Assembly: GCA_013399115.1 (NCBI GenBank)
Contig: VXAA01006092.1
Coordinates: forward strand, 130,826 to 194,825
DNA length: 64,000 nucleotides
Source of the DNA: Anseranas semipalmata
Taxonomy: Eukaryota > Chordata > Aves > Anseriformes > Anseranatidae
Reading direction: 5' to 3'
Shown: piece after piece, positions 1-14,953 of the stretch
Layout of the letters: every line of letters starts with the position of its first letter
How positions within the stretch are numbered: the stretch's first letter is position 1
Position numbers and translations under genes: made by a program
The notes under the pieces: model-generated
Told to the model about the DNA's origin: nothing
What the model saw: the letters and a program-made list of their open reading frames with translations, nothing else
Databases searched by the model: none

Positions 1-2224
1 AGAACAGTTATTATATTATTAGCGATATTATTGTTATAACCAAAGGCCAGACCCTGTGTTCTTCATTCCCCCTGAGCTGAGCACATTTTCTCCACACGTG
101 CAAAGCAACAGGTCATACAGACCAAGGTAGCCACTGGGCTTACCCGGGATTGGTAAATTTTGTTTGGAAGTACATTGTTTTAAAGTAACAGCATCGTCTG
201 CCCTGGACGGATGAATCTTTAAGAAGTTTTGGGCCTAAAGGACACAGGCGGCTTTCATAGCCACTTTTGGGTGTGTTTCGGCAGTTCTCGCAGGATTTCT
301 GGAGCTGCTTTAACTCTTGGTGTGCTGGAGCTTGCAGGAGTTCTCCCAGTGCTTCTCCTCTGCCCCTGGACCCGGTGAAGCTGCGCTGAGCAGTGCTGCG
401 GACTGCGAAGGCAGTCTGCTCCCAGTCCCTGTGATCTTGTTCTCTTGGAGGGCAATCTTTTTTCTCCCTTCCTCTCTTTCACAAGTTAAACTTGAAAGCG
501 GCAGCAACAGCTCTGTGCTAGCACGAAAGAAATTCAACAGTCCTTTCAGTCTCGCCCGGGGGGAGGATGGGGAGCAACAGCACAGCCTCAAAGAAGAGTT
601 CGCTTTGCTTTAATTTTTGTTTTTTAGCTTCATATTTTGAACACAAATTGAGTTATTGTTCTGCAGCTCCGTTCAAAAGCCTCACATCTGAGGCTTTTTA
701 GTGCAACTGTGGTGCTATGATTGGGGGCATGGTTATTAGGTGTTTGGATCAGGTTTGGCAGTAAGCTGTGAAAACAGGCACTGGTTTATTTTTCCTACTG
801 ACTGCCGTGACAGTTGCAATTATTGTCCATTGTTCCTAGGTGGCTGGAAAGGAGGGAGGATACAATAGAGCATTGCCCTCTGGGGGTAAATGAATTTGAC
901 TTACAGGTTCTTGGGGGGTCACGCAGGCTGATTATTTAGTGCCCAGGAATGCGGTTTTCATGGCACCGCCAGCCATGAGCGGCCAACAAACAATGGGTCA
1001 GCTGTATTGCAGCTGTATTTAGTGAGACAACATGAAAGGTGTGCAAGTGGAGCTGTTTTATACTCACGTATGCGTGTACAAACACCCATATATTACACTA
1101 GAAAATGTTTTTGTCCTTCTATATGAATGTGCAGTTATTAAGTTTTCCAGTTGTGATTTTTTAATTAACTTCTCTCTATATTTGGCTTGGCAGCTGCGTT
1201 TTTTTTCTTTCATTTCTATATTAGTGATATTTGGAAACACCGCACAAGTAGTGTCTTATTAATACACCCTGGAATGTGGACAGCACTAGAAGCTGTACTG
1301 CCCAACTGTCTTATGCACTGAATCGTTTTTTCCATATAACTGTTCAAAATTTCATTGTGTTTTTCATTAGATCTGGGGGATTTTTAGTATGTCATGTGCT
1401 ATACTCTCAGCGCTAGGCTACATATTGTTAATGCCCAAGTCTGTGTTATTAGCATTGAATTTTATTCTCGGGTAGAGATTAAAAGAAAGGGAGATGAAGT
1501 GGAAGACTTTATTTTCTATTAGTGTTATTTCTTTTAAGTTAGAAAGCCATAATATTTTATTAAAGATTGAAGAGTTTGTGAATGGCGGGAATAAGTCACC
1601 AGACTCCCTAGTTTTGTATTCAGTTCTTTCTCTTACTTGCTTTGTTACTTTCAGCAGCTACTTTAACCCCCCTCTTCTTCATTTGCATGCCTGTAAAATG
1701 GGAAATCCATCACAGAGTATCTGCAAAGGTTTACTTAAAAACTTCAAGGTCTCAATTAGAAGATCTGTGTGTGTCCAGCTATTAAAGGAAAGGGAAATGC
1801 AGTAAGACATTTCGGGGCTTGATTGAAAGATATGGCAAGGGAATAATACCCTTATATTGAAAACGGGGTGAAGTCTAAAAACTGTCATATCTGTAAAAAA
1901 TTAATTTAAATGCCTCTGTTTAGAGAGGTGGTATAAGGCTAAACAAATAAGATGAGTTTGGCAATGGAGATTTCTTAAGAAATCTTTTTTTGAAATCCAT
2001 ACAATTTTTACTCTGTTCAGAACAAGTCAGTCTATAGTAAAACCCACAAAGCATGCAAATAAATGGAACTATTTTAAAATAAAACTGTAAAACTATATAT
2101 CGAGCTGGTTAAAGTCTGTTCAAACTTACTTATATCCATCATACCCAAGAACGGGGCTCAAAAGGCCGCTGGGTTATTCGTGCCTAATGCAGCTTATTGG
2201 AGTCAGTGAAGCAGAGAGAACTTC

Positions 2225-2530
2225 AGCTCCGAGGCTGATCGTCTACAGGAAGGAGAATTACAGCCCCTGTCCGCTCTCAGCAGAGCCTTCTGGTGTCTGT
2301 GAGCTGCAGGGTGTAGCGGCTGCGTTCCTCCAACGCAGCGTTGCCCACTGCAGCAGGTGCAGCGTGCAGGATGGCGCATCGATAGCACGAGGTGTAAGAA
2401 GTGTATTTCCAGGCTCTTCAGTATCGGTGGCCGTCCCCACGCTTAGAAAAGAGACGTGAGACTCACGCTGCACTGGCCTTGGGCCTCCTCCGAGCAGACT
2501 CCGAGTGAGGCGGCTTCGTCCGCGATGAGA
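2225..2530. promoter_or_regulatory. CpG-rich intronic patch
   Basis: Roughly twenty CpGs lie within 305 bases (for example gatcgtct, tagcggctgcg, caacgcagcg, gcgcatcgat, gaggcggcttcgtccgcgatg). The flanks are CpG-poor. No TATA box, exon or open frame with a recognisable product is seen. Confidence 0.4.
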
Positions 2531-2901
2531 AGTCTCTTTAAAACTTCCCTGGTGTACACAAAGCCTCTCTGCTAATCTTGTTCATCTCTCGCTTATCGAG
2601 AGTTGTCAAGAAGTATAAATGCGTATTTTGTATGTTCCCCACTCAGCTAATTTTGAATAGGTGTGTGGAACAAAAGGCTAAACTGACTTTTGTTTCTAAT
2701 CTTTCCGAGTTGGTTTTCTGTTGAAGTGAAGGCATTGTTAACAGTGATTGTGCCTGAATCTCTCAAGAAAGACTGGGCAAGCCTGAACCTGATTTGTTGT
2801 TGTTGTTTAAAAATCCCTCTCTATTGTGCAGGTTAGTTCCTAAAGAAGCCCGGCAAACTGTTTTCTGCACCCGCTGTCAAAGAGATTATCATTAGGGTAA
2901 A

Positions 2902-3000
2902 TTCAGCTCTTCTTTTCATCCATTTAAATCTAGGTGACTCCAAAGACTTTACTGGAGTAACTCCAGATTTATGAGTGTAATTGAAAGCAAGATTAGCCTA
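2902..3000. repeat. Old palindromic interspersed repeat copy
   Basis: The segment taaatctaggtgactcca and the segment tggagtaactccagattta, eight or nine bases apart, are imperfect inverted copies of each other. They are followed by gtgtaattgaaagcaagatt. This matches, from memory, a common old repeat of reptile and bird genomes of the form taaatc(t/c)ggagtaactcca...tggagttactcc(a/g)gattta. I do not know its family name with certainty. Confidence 0.5.
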
Positions 3001-3209
3001 CCAATCCTAATCTTTAATGCATGATAACACAGACGTTTGTTTTGTGTGAGAACCTGTGCTCCAAGTTGCATGAAGTATCGGTGCAGGTATTACATCCAGC
3101 TGTGCCTGATGTATGATAGAGCCGCGTTCGCCCAGGCTCTAATCTCGCTTCTGTGTTGGGAAGATGGGGCACGAGAGAGTACGCAGTGAACGGTCTTAGG
3201 ACTGCCAAT

Positions 3210-3530
3210 AATGGATAAAGAGAAATAATCCATTCAGTGATACTATAGCTCGTCAGAGCCCGTGAATTAAAGACATATGTTATGTAGATTCAATGTATGG
3301 ATTAAAACGGATAATCTGGTAGGTGACACACAGAATCTTGAGATAAGTGGGCTATGCAGATTCGGTATATGGATTGTGACGGATAATTCCATTTAAGTAA
3401 CACTGGACAAGTTGAAGACAAGTAAGCTTTAGGTAGTGCTCAGGTTATGTGCAGTAATCCAGTGAGTGACACGTTGGATCTCCTAATCTGTAAACTGAAG
3501 GCAAGAAAGCTACGGATTCTGCATTTAGAT
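3210..3530. repeat. Degenerate tandem array, unit about 72 bp
   Basis: The phrase atgtagattcaatgtatgg at 3282 recurs as atgcagattcggtatatgg at 3354, a 72-base offset, and both continue with att...acggataat. The tails of successive units also agree: gataagtgggct, gacaagtaagct and ggcaagaaagct. A third, more diverged unit begins near 3445 (gtgcagtaatccagtgagtgacac), and a possible earlier one near 3210 (atggataaa...taatccattcagtgatac). I see three to four copies with indels, so it is an old array. Confidence 0.6.
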
Positions 3531-5736
3531 GTGGACAGGAAGAAGGGGGGGAAAGGGGAGAGAGATTATTCATGGGGAATACATTGGGTTTAAACCTTTG
3601 AGTAATAAAGCACAGATCCCCAAGAGATGTGTGAAAGATGCACGCTTTCATAGGAGCTGTGTGAATTTTGCATTGACAAATTCGTGGTCAAAAATGTTCG
3701 CAAACTTGTGACAGATGTGGCTGTTTTGCATTATTTTTTGTGGATAGTATTGTATTTGGAGTGGGGAGAGAAGGAGGGTGAGAGAGTCATAAATGAAGGA
3801 GGTAAGATATGTGTGGTTGTTGGCTTTTAACTGTCATAAATTCAATACTTACTGCAGCCTACTTAGTATCTTCTTCTTTGTGCTTATTTTTGGGGGTGTT
3901 TAATAGCTGGCAGTTTGCTGACAGTGAGCTTTAATCCTTTGCTAATATCGCAAAAGTGCTAGAGGGGGAACCTGCCCAGTGGCTCACAGGGGAACCTATG
4001 TTTTGAGAGGAAATTTGGCAGCCACCGAAATAGTGGGGGTTGATCACAGTGCAATGTGATACTCTCAGACTGCAGGGCAGTAGACAGTGCCAACTGAGCC
4101 ACACCAACGCAGAACATCCTTCGGGCCAAATGGAGGTCTGAAGTGGAGATTGTGACTGGACGGAGCTGCTCCTATTTGACCCTAGAAGGGGAGGTTAGTT
4201 GGGGGCAGTGTCTGTGAAGGGGGGGTTGGAGGAACCTTTCCTAAAGCATCTGAAATGCAAAAAATGAGAATTTGTGGCAAAGCAGCAAATCCGGGCTGTT
4301 CTGGATTTATTTATTTTTTTTGTGTAAAGATGCTTAGTTTGATCAGAAAAAAATCAGATTCTATTCGAAACAAACACAACTTTTATATTAAAAAGTATTA
4401 TTAATAGAGAAAATAGAATAAAATGGAACTAATTAAAGTAGCAAATGCCAGTGGCTTTATTTTGTTTGAACCTGTGGAGGTCAAACCACTATATTTAAAC
4501 ATCAACCAGAGTGCTGGATGACAAAAGGGACTTAAACCAGTTCTTCTTTGTGTTAAAATTGCCTCAAAGAAGTGCTGATAGAGATGAATGTTGCTGAGCT
4601 ACAATTACCAGTTTGTCAAATTAAAGCAAATACATATATACACGTGCATATTTCTTACTGTTTGTACTGCTGCTGCATAAAGTTCCACTAGCAAATGCTG
4701 TTTCTCCAGCCCAGTTCTAGCTTGTTGTCTAGACAGTCAAACAAAGAATAACCCCTGAGAAATCGTCGCAATACAAATGTTGTCTATTCCTTTTGTAACC
4801 TTGACATTCAGTTACTAACCTGGTTGAATACCAAGCTTTGTTTGCAGTCTACTGTACCAAAACTTTTTATGATGGCAAATGAAGAATGCTTACTGACAAC
4901 TTCTTTCCAGCGTTGCGAAACAGTAATGTGTCGGGCTGTTACAGAGCAGACGGCTAGGTTTTTGTCCCCACAGAATATTAATTCTTGAGGGTAGTAATGG
5001 CAAAAGATGGTAATTGTTCATCATTTGTTTTTATTCGTTCTGCAAAGTCTTCCACTGAAACCTAAAATATTAAGACTGTCCACATGGAGAAATACATAAC
5101 TTCCTTTGAGCTTGCTGTTCTAAAAAGGACTTTTATTTGCAAGCAAAAAAGATTCCTTACATAAATCCATGGGTACAGGCAAATAGGTTTGAATTCTGGG
5201 CTTTTTCTTTGTTTGTTCTGGTGGCGGTGGCCTGCTAAGTAAAAAGCAGTCGGAAAGTTTTCTTCTATTATGCTGACTTCCCATATCAATCAGATGAAGT
5301 CATTTAATTTAGCAAGGTGGGTAGCTGTAAGTGATGGCGGTCATTGTGTAGTAAAGTTGGCTTAAATGCTTAATGAAAAATGCCAGTTTTTAAATGCTTA
5401 TGTCCTAGCAGCTCCAAGATTTACTGGCTTGAAAAGCTGTGTGCCAGTCCATAATAAAACACTCCCTGAAGTATTGATTAGGGAAGCATCAAGGGAGTTC
5501 GCACATGTGCCCAAGCACCTACCCACATCCACCCACAAATACACACCATATCGATACAGAACTTAACGTACATACTCATTGCTTGGTCACAAACATTTGA
5601 CATTTCTGCTGCAAGACAGAGAAAAGAAGAGTTTAAATTCTGAACTTACCTCAGCCGCGTAGGTCTGTTTATCAGACTACGTCTCCTGAAAGCACGTAAC
5701 AGCAGCTCCCCATTGCCTCCCATATACAACTCGAGG

Positions 5737-5744
5737 TGACGTCA
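5737..5744. promoter_or_regulatory. Full palindromic CRE (TGACGTCA)
   Basis: A perfect TGACGTCA octamer lies inside a CpG-rich patch (about 5645-5760, nine or ten CpGs). Such CREs are bound by CREB/ATF factors and are usually active near CpG-rich elements. Function here is inferred only. Confidence 0.5.
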
Positions 5745-6614
5745 GCGGCGAGTCCGCCTGTGCAGCAAGGGGAGAATATTCCTCTTTAAAATTAATATTA
5801 GGTTCTATATAGATTTTTTTTAGGGGAAGCGTGACAAAGATTAGTTTGCTTTTCATTAGAAGAAAACTAGGCAGCCTCTCTGTTTTACTTTCCTGATCTC
5901 CTTACTGAGCAGAGTAATAGTGGGTTTGGATTTCTAATGTGACAGAGCAAAGGTAAAATTGGGGTGGGGGAAGAAAAAGAGTTGGCAATGGGATGAGAAT
6001 GAAAATCTGAAGAAAAGATACTGGAATAAAACCCTCAAGAAAAGATACTTGTTTTAGGGACTGCTGCCCAGATATTTTTATTCATTTCTTTGCATACAAC
6101 AATGTTATTGCTAGTAGGAGTTTAACTCTTCTGAGGACAGCTTAGTCAATAGGCGGTTCAGTCTGAGAAGCCTCCTTCTCAGCTCTTTATTCAGTTTTGT
6201 ATTGAAACTCTTACATCTGTAGCCTAAAAAATCTCACTAAAAATACATCACCGCAGTAAGCGTCCAAGCGTTTAGCTTGGACATGGCTCGGTTTTTAGAT
6301 TGTTCATGGGTTGTAGTTATGTCCTCATCAGAGCTAAGTTAATCAGAAGCTGTATTGCAGCGCGGTTCTGTCGCTTGGTTAGTGTTAGAGCGTCAGTGAT
6401 TTCCTCATTCCCAGGGCTCCTTTAGATAGGACCCTGGCCGCTATCAAACTGGGTTGAGCAAAGCTGCGAGTATTTATTTATATACCATCTATCCCTGCTA
6501 AAGTCTGTGGTGAAATTCGTGGCCTTACTGAAATTGTTCTGCTGGTGACTTCAGCAAGGCCGGCAGTAAAGCAGCTCAGTGCGTAAAGTTAAGAGAGGCT
6601 GCTGGCAAATTTCT

Positions 6615-6765
6615 GAAACTTCGTGCCTCAGTTTTCTCATTTGTAAAGGTAATACATAACAGTACCTTTTTACCTGCTCACAGTCTTTAAGAAAATCAAT
6701 TAGCTAACGCTTTGAAATTAAAAAATGCTCTGTACCGCATGCTCTAATTATTATTATTCATCTTA
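6615..6765 (+). repeat. MIR-like SINE relic, + orientation
   Basis: The phrase gtgcctcagttttctcattt, then gtaaaggtaatacataacagt and acctttttacctgctcacag, is followed by aacgctttgaaatt and a terminal attattatta. This is the order of the MIR 3' half (cctcagtttcctcatctgtaaaat, ggataatagtacctacctc, agcgctttgaaa, attattatt). Confidence 0.65.
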
Positions 6766-8120
6766 TCATTATTTGAATACAGAGTACTTCAAAATATTCT
6801 TATTCCCATTTAATGTTTTTTTTCCTTCTACAAAGCTTTGTAGATACAGGAGGATTTTTTTTCTTTTGTAACTATAGTTAATGATATGAACATAATACAA
6901 TATTATTGTGTCTTCCAGGCTTTATACTCGCACATTGTTTTCTTTGATTTTTCTTTGAAAGACAGATGCTGACAGTTCAAAAGCTATTTACGTAATTACC
7001 TTGATAGTAAACTGACTCGGGGGATGAATTTCACTGTCTGTGTGCGTGCGGGGGAGTGTGCACGTGTGCGCCTCTGATTGATAACATTCCTAGTTGTTTA
7101 ATTGAGACGTGTCACCGGGATTCGGGAGAGCCTTGCCACGTCTCTGCCCCTTGCAGAATACGCTGGGTGCCGCGTGGCTGCGAGCAGATCTGGAGGTTGG
7201 CTGCAAACACACAGTCTGATCGCTTGAACATTCGCAGCAAACGCTTCTAATGCCTGTTAAAGAAAATATTGGCGTTCCCAATTTCTCATTTACATTCTCA
7301 TTCTGTCTAATAAATTACAGTAAAGTATTTACTGTTTTGATCGCAAAAGCAGTTTCTCTGCCTTTTTTTTCCTTTGGTTCTGTTTTGGATGGATATGCCA
7401 AGGTTTCTCCTGTTCGTTTTCTCACTTTAAGTGTGTCATTTGGTCATATTGGTGTCTTCATTCTAATGTTTATTAAAATGTTACTGTCACTGCCAGTCTG
7501 AGACTGTGAATCAGAACTAAGAATGTGTAATAGTTTATTTCACATTCAAGTAAATTTCTTTTACTACTTAAACACTATTATGGGTAGTGTTGATCTGAGA
7601 TGAAGTTTAGGTTTGGCGATACAGAATGCCACTAATTTGAGTCTTCTTTTATTGCCATCTGCTGCGGGTGTTGCATCCACAAACACTTTTTTTTTTTTCT
7701 TTCTGGATCTTTTTTTGTGGTGGTAGAGAATAAGCTGATGCATCTGGAAAGCATCTTTTCTTGGGCCGTTCACTGTATCAAATCGTAGGGTGTACTTTGA
7801 TGCTCTGTTGCCTGTGGTGTTTTGATAAGTTGTGAAAAATCCACATTTTGCCATTGCAGCAGTGAAGTACAGAGAGAATGGTATGAGCACCTACAGCAAT
7901 CTCCTGAAAGGCAGGTGGCCTGGTGGTTAAAAGCTTTGTTAAACATGAAATGTGCACTATCTATTTGTTGTGGATCTGACGGTAATTAAGAGTAATTTTT
8001 GAGGCAGCCATTGATGTACGCCACTCTCCTTTTACTCCTCACTCAATACCTGTGTGAAGTGGTCTAGCTTGCTGTCAAGTTGTACGCTGCAATAATAGGC
8101 TTTTTTTTTTCCCCTCGCAG

Positions 8121-8345
8121 CCATGCTGCATGGCTGGAGTGGAAGCGCTGCGACCGTCTGGCTACTGGCCGCAGGGCACGGAGCAGCTCCAGGACCAGCC
8201 CCAGCTCCGTACCGCCGGGAGCAGCTCCACGTTCAGTGGCAAAGCGGCCGAGGGCAGCTGCTGGGGCTGGTGACTTGTCCTCCCGGGGCCCGGCAGCGTT
8301 GGCAGCGCAGGGGTGGTTCGCGGATTCCCAATAGAGTACCTCACG
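8121..8345. promoter_or_regulatory. CpG-dense intronic patch behind an acceptor-like sequence
   Basis: About 17 CpGs occur in roughly 220 bases, far above the surrounding intron. The patch starts directly after a T11-CCCCTCGCAG sequence that looks like a strong 3' splice site, and a frame is open from 8121 to 8404. A GTAAGC donor-like site lies at 8404. It could be a small CpG island, an alternative exon or promoter, or a lineage-specific insertion. Its sequence recalls no protein family. Confidence 0.45.
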
Positions 8346-10880
8346 CAGCTGCCTTTATGCAGTCTCTGTTGTGGTTACCCAAAATGCCGACATGTTTTGC
8401 TCCGTAAGCCGCAGAATTCTTGAAATGGAAATCCCTAGGTTGCCAGGACACTTCACACGGCGATAAAGGTTCAGATCTTCTCAGGCAGGCTAAAAGAGGG
8501 AAAACAGCAGTGATAGGATGGAGGTCCATAGTCCTTGCCTACCTACAATTTACGGTGTCTAGAAATGAGCACAAAAATGGCAACTAGTGCTGGAACTCAG
8601 TTGTGTATTTTAATACACATGCCTATCACTGAGCGTACTTTTGTAGTGACCAAAGCTGTTCACCATTGCATAAATAACTTTGGGTATTGTTTGGCCTCCA
8701 TGTGTTACGTGAACTAAGTAAATCATGAATGGCAACTGTTAAGTGGCAGGTTTGTTAGCTATTTCCACAAAAGAAATTACAGAAAAGGTGTGCTAGCTAG
8801 TAAGGGTAAGATAAAAAATACCAAGCTTAAAATAAACACTTTACGTTACAACCAAGACTGTCTGATTCAAGTACTTCTCTTCTTTTTAATTTTCACACTT
8901 CTATAAGCCACCAGTTATCTGCAAAAAAAACCTCAAAACTGCCTTCGATTGATCATTAGTGTGGCTCATAGGGATATGTGGGTAAGGCGAGGGGAAATCT
9001 ACCCCAAAACTCGCCATCTCCCAGCAGTCCCACATGTTTGGTCATCCCTGCCTCTGGTTTTGTGCAGGTTACTTGAGAATATGGCTATCCGAGTACTTAT
9101 TTTGCAAGGAATGATACCTTAAAGAATTAACATTATAGTGAAACATTATTAAATTTATTGGAAGGATGGACTAATCACATGCTGTGATTTCCAGAAAGTA
9201 TTCTCCAAAGAAAGATTTCTTTAGAAGTTGACAGTGATAAATTCTCCCTTCCAGTTTATTAGCAAACACGGATCGTTCAAGAAATGCAGCGCAGGAGGGC
9301 TTGGTTTTGTCAGACTACTTCCACTCCAGCTGGTAAGCCAAAGGGCTTACGTATTGTACTTAACTGAGTTAGTACATTAAGCATCCCCTTTGGGCATCTC
9401 AAAGTTTCTCTAACAGATAAGTAATAACAAAGAGGTCAAGTCCTCCGCATCTCTCCAGGTGCGCAGCCACCGCGTGCCTAGGTCTTGGCTTCGCTGTCAG
9501 CTGCTGTCTTAGCACGACCCACACCTTCCTCTCGTTGCTGCACCCTACGTCAAGCTGTTGTTTTCCCAGGGAAGCAGCCTTTTGCTCCTCTGTAGGTAAA
9601 CGAGATTACAGAAGGACCCGTGGTAGCTGGCTGCCCTTGCAGCTGCGGGGCTGTTTCCTGGCGCTGGCCCTCAGGCGGCGCGGTGCGAGCTTTCAGGAGA
9701 TGGCACTGGGTACTGAGGTGCCTTCTGCCGCTGCTGCCGGTAACTCTGCGACCCCTCTGTCTGTCGCTCTGCACTTACGGAAGCATTTTTCCACCTTTCA
9801 AGGGTGGTGGGGGTTAGTGTAACTTTACAAGGTGTTGTTGGTTCCCAGCTGAAAGCTGCTGTGGGATCTGAGTGCGCTGATGAACCAGTACTGGCTGAGC
9901 ATCTCTGACGTGTGTCGCTGTGTGTATCAAACAAGTTATTTGAGAGTGATGACTTTTCGCTTATCCTTAGTTAGAACTAACCCAGTTGCCTGTACTCCTT
10001 CTCTCTATAGTTCTTTCTCCCTTACTCTCTTGAATCCTTATAAAATTTAGAATAGAATATTTTTCTTCTTTCAGATATGTCAGCGTGTACAGCATGCTGT
10101 GCTGCCAGTACCAGTACTCTGATAATCATCATTAGATGAGTATTACAACAAAGTGAACTGCTAGCAGCTGATAGGGCAAGGAAGGAGCTGTCTTTTCAAA
10201 TAATTCTGCTGTACTGCTTGGAAACTTTGCTTTACTTTCCCTAGAGAAAAATATATGAAGGATGGGCAAGTGACAATAGTCACTTCTAACTAATTGTATG
10301 TCCAGGTGGCAAGTGTATTACTTAAAGCAGTTCTCTGTCTCCAGTGTTTGAAATAAAAATTGTAAGTTAACACTGTTTTCTTCACCAGTGCTAATAGAAG
10401 CCAGTGCTAAAATACTTTCTCCCAGCTTTTAACAGAACAGTTTTGAAGTCCTATGGTTTCTGTTTCAGTGTGTTTCTCAAGTTTCCAGCTCCTACTACAG
10501 TTTTTTGTACACTGTATCTGAGGATATTCTGCTGTAGCTCTCTGTTGTATAATGAGGATATTTTCACTTAGATCTCTACCATTGTAATAAAAAGTTAATT
10601 GTTACATTCCCTTTTTGAGCAAATATGGGTTCTTTGTGTTTTACTGGGTGCATATAACTGTCTACAAACGCTTTAAAGGTCTGGGCTAAAGTAGCAAACG
10701 GGACGCTGCTTGGGAGTGCAAGGATGAAATTAATTGAATGTAAATGAAACTAAATCTCAAGCAAATAACCCTAACAGTGACACTTGTAAGACTGTGGCCC
10801 AATCTTGCGAAGCATGCAGTAGATGATTCACTATTTCAGACATTTCAATCCAATCTTGAAAGCTGTAGTAAATATATTGT

Positions 10881-10952
10881 AGGGAACATTCCTGCACTGG
10901 CAGGGGGGTAGACTAAATAAGCTATTACCAGTAGCTCTTTTCCATGTCTGAC
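10881..10952 (+). mobile_element. CR1 LINE 3'-end relic
   Basis: The stretch cctgcactggcaggggggta, then gactaaataagctattacc and gtagctcttttccatgtctga, follows the conserved end of avian CR1 elements (cctgcaatggcaggggggttggactagatgacc...ggtcccttccaac). The terminal ATTCTATG-type repeat is not preserved. It is a short, inactive fragment. Confidence 0.5.
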
Positions 10953-12141
10953 TGATAGTTGGCTAGGAACATGTTTAGTGTAGTCGCCAATTTTTCTTCT
11001 TTTTTTTTTTTTCTCTTGGAGAGCATTGGTGACATTGGCAGAAGAACACTTCCTGTATTTTAGAAAGGTTTGTGTGGCAGGGTTGTCCCAAAAAGCAGAC
11101 TGTTTTCAGAGGAGGCATAGAGACAGATAGTCCTAATCCTTTCCTAAGGCTTTTTTGAGAAAGGGTTTCATAGGCTCTGACTCATATGAGAGGGTGTGGT
11201 GGTATTGGGGATATCTGTGGATTAGCTGCTACACATACTTTCTGGTCTTTTAAATTCATAGTAAAATGATACTAGATACACTTCTAGTGCCATTTTTGTT
11301 TCTAGTGTGTGATTCATAGCTTTTGATTTTTCCTGGAATTTTTCCTTCCCTTCCCTTATAACCACTGTCATTCTGGGGGGAAGGAGGACTTTTTACAGAA
11401 TGATTTAGAGATAGAGGCAGTCAGTTGCTGTGTCTGTTGAACTCTCCTATAAAAAGCATCTAATGACAGTAAAAATGAGAGATGGTGAGTTGTGCTTAAA
11501 TCAGTTTTTCTGATTTATTTCTGCACGACTTTTTCCTTTAAAAATACTTATCAGTGGCAACGACAGTGATACTCGTTATTGACGATTTAAATACTGTATC
11601 ATTTCATCTTCATCGGGGCAGATCGAATGGTGTAGCCGGCAGCGTGCTGACAGCTGCTGTGTGCTGTGTGAGTAACAGCGAGGAGGCAGAGGGGTTCCCT
11701 GCGCCGAGGGGACCTCCCTGCTTCCCATCGATTACACAGGAAGGGTAACACGCACCTTACGGTTTCTGCAAACGTCAGAGCACTGTCATGTCTTTGTCAT
11801 AAGTTTCTGCCGAAAATGTGATTGTTTGTCAAAGCTGGAAGCGTTGATTTTGATCACCCTGAAATGTAAACAATGTTTAAAATTTGAAACTCTTTCAAAA
11901 CAGGCAGTATTTTTTCCCTATTGATCTGATAAAAAGGCAACAGAAAATAGATGAAAGAGCAAGGAACCATTGAAGGGGGACACCAGATCAAAGCCTACAT
12001 ACGGAATTATCCTTTGTGGCTCATTTTCCTGTGGAGGGACTGTGTGTTTCTGCTAAAACTTTGCTTGCAGTGAACCTGAAAAATGAAAACCTAACTAGCT
12101 CTAAATATCTCTCTTCTCTTTACCTCTTTCTCACCATATGA

Positions 12142-14953
<2,812 letters not shown>

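Noticed and set aside
4000..4110. Possible antisense MIR 5' end
   Set aside because: The ending aactgagccacacca is suggestive but the rest does not align by eye.
4180..4226. Possible G-quadruplex on the plus strand
   Set aside because: It has only three separate G runs, and the loops of 9 and 13 bases exceed the usual limits.
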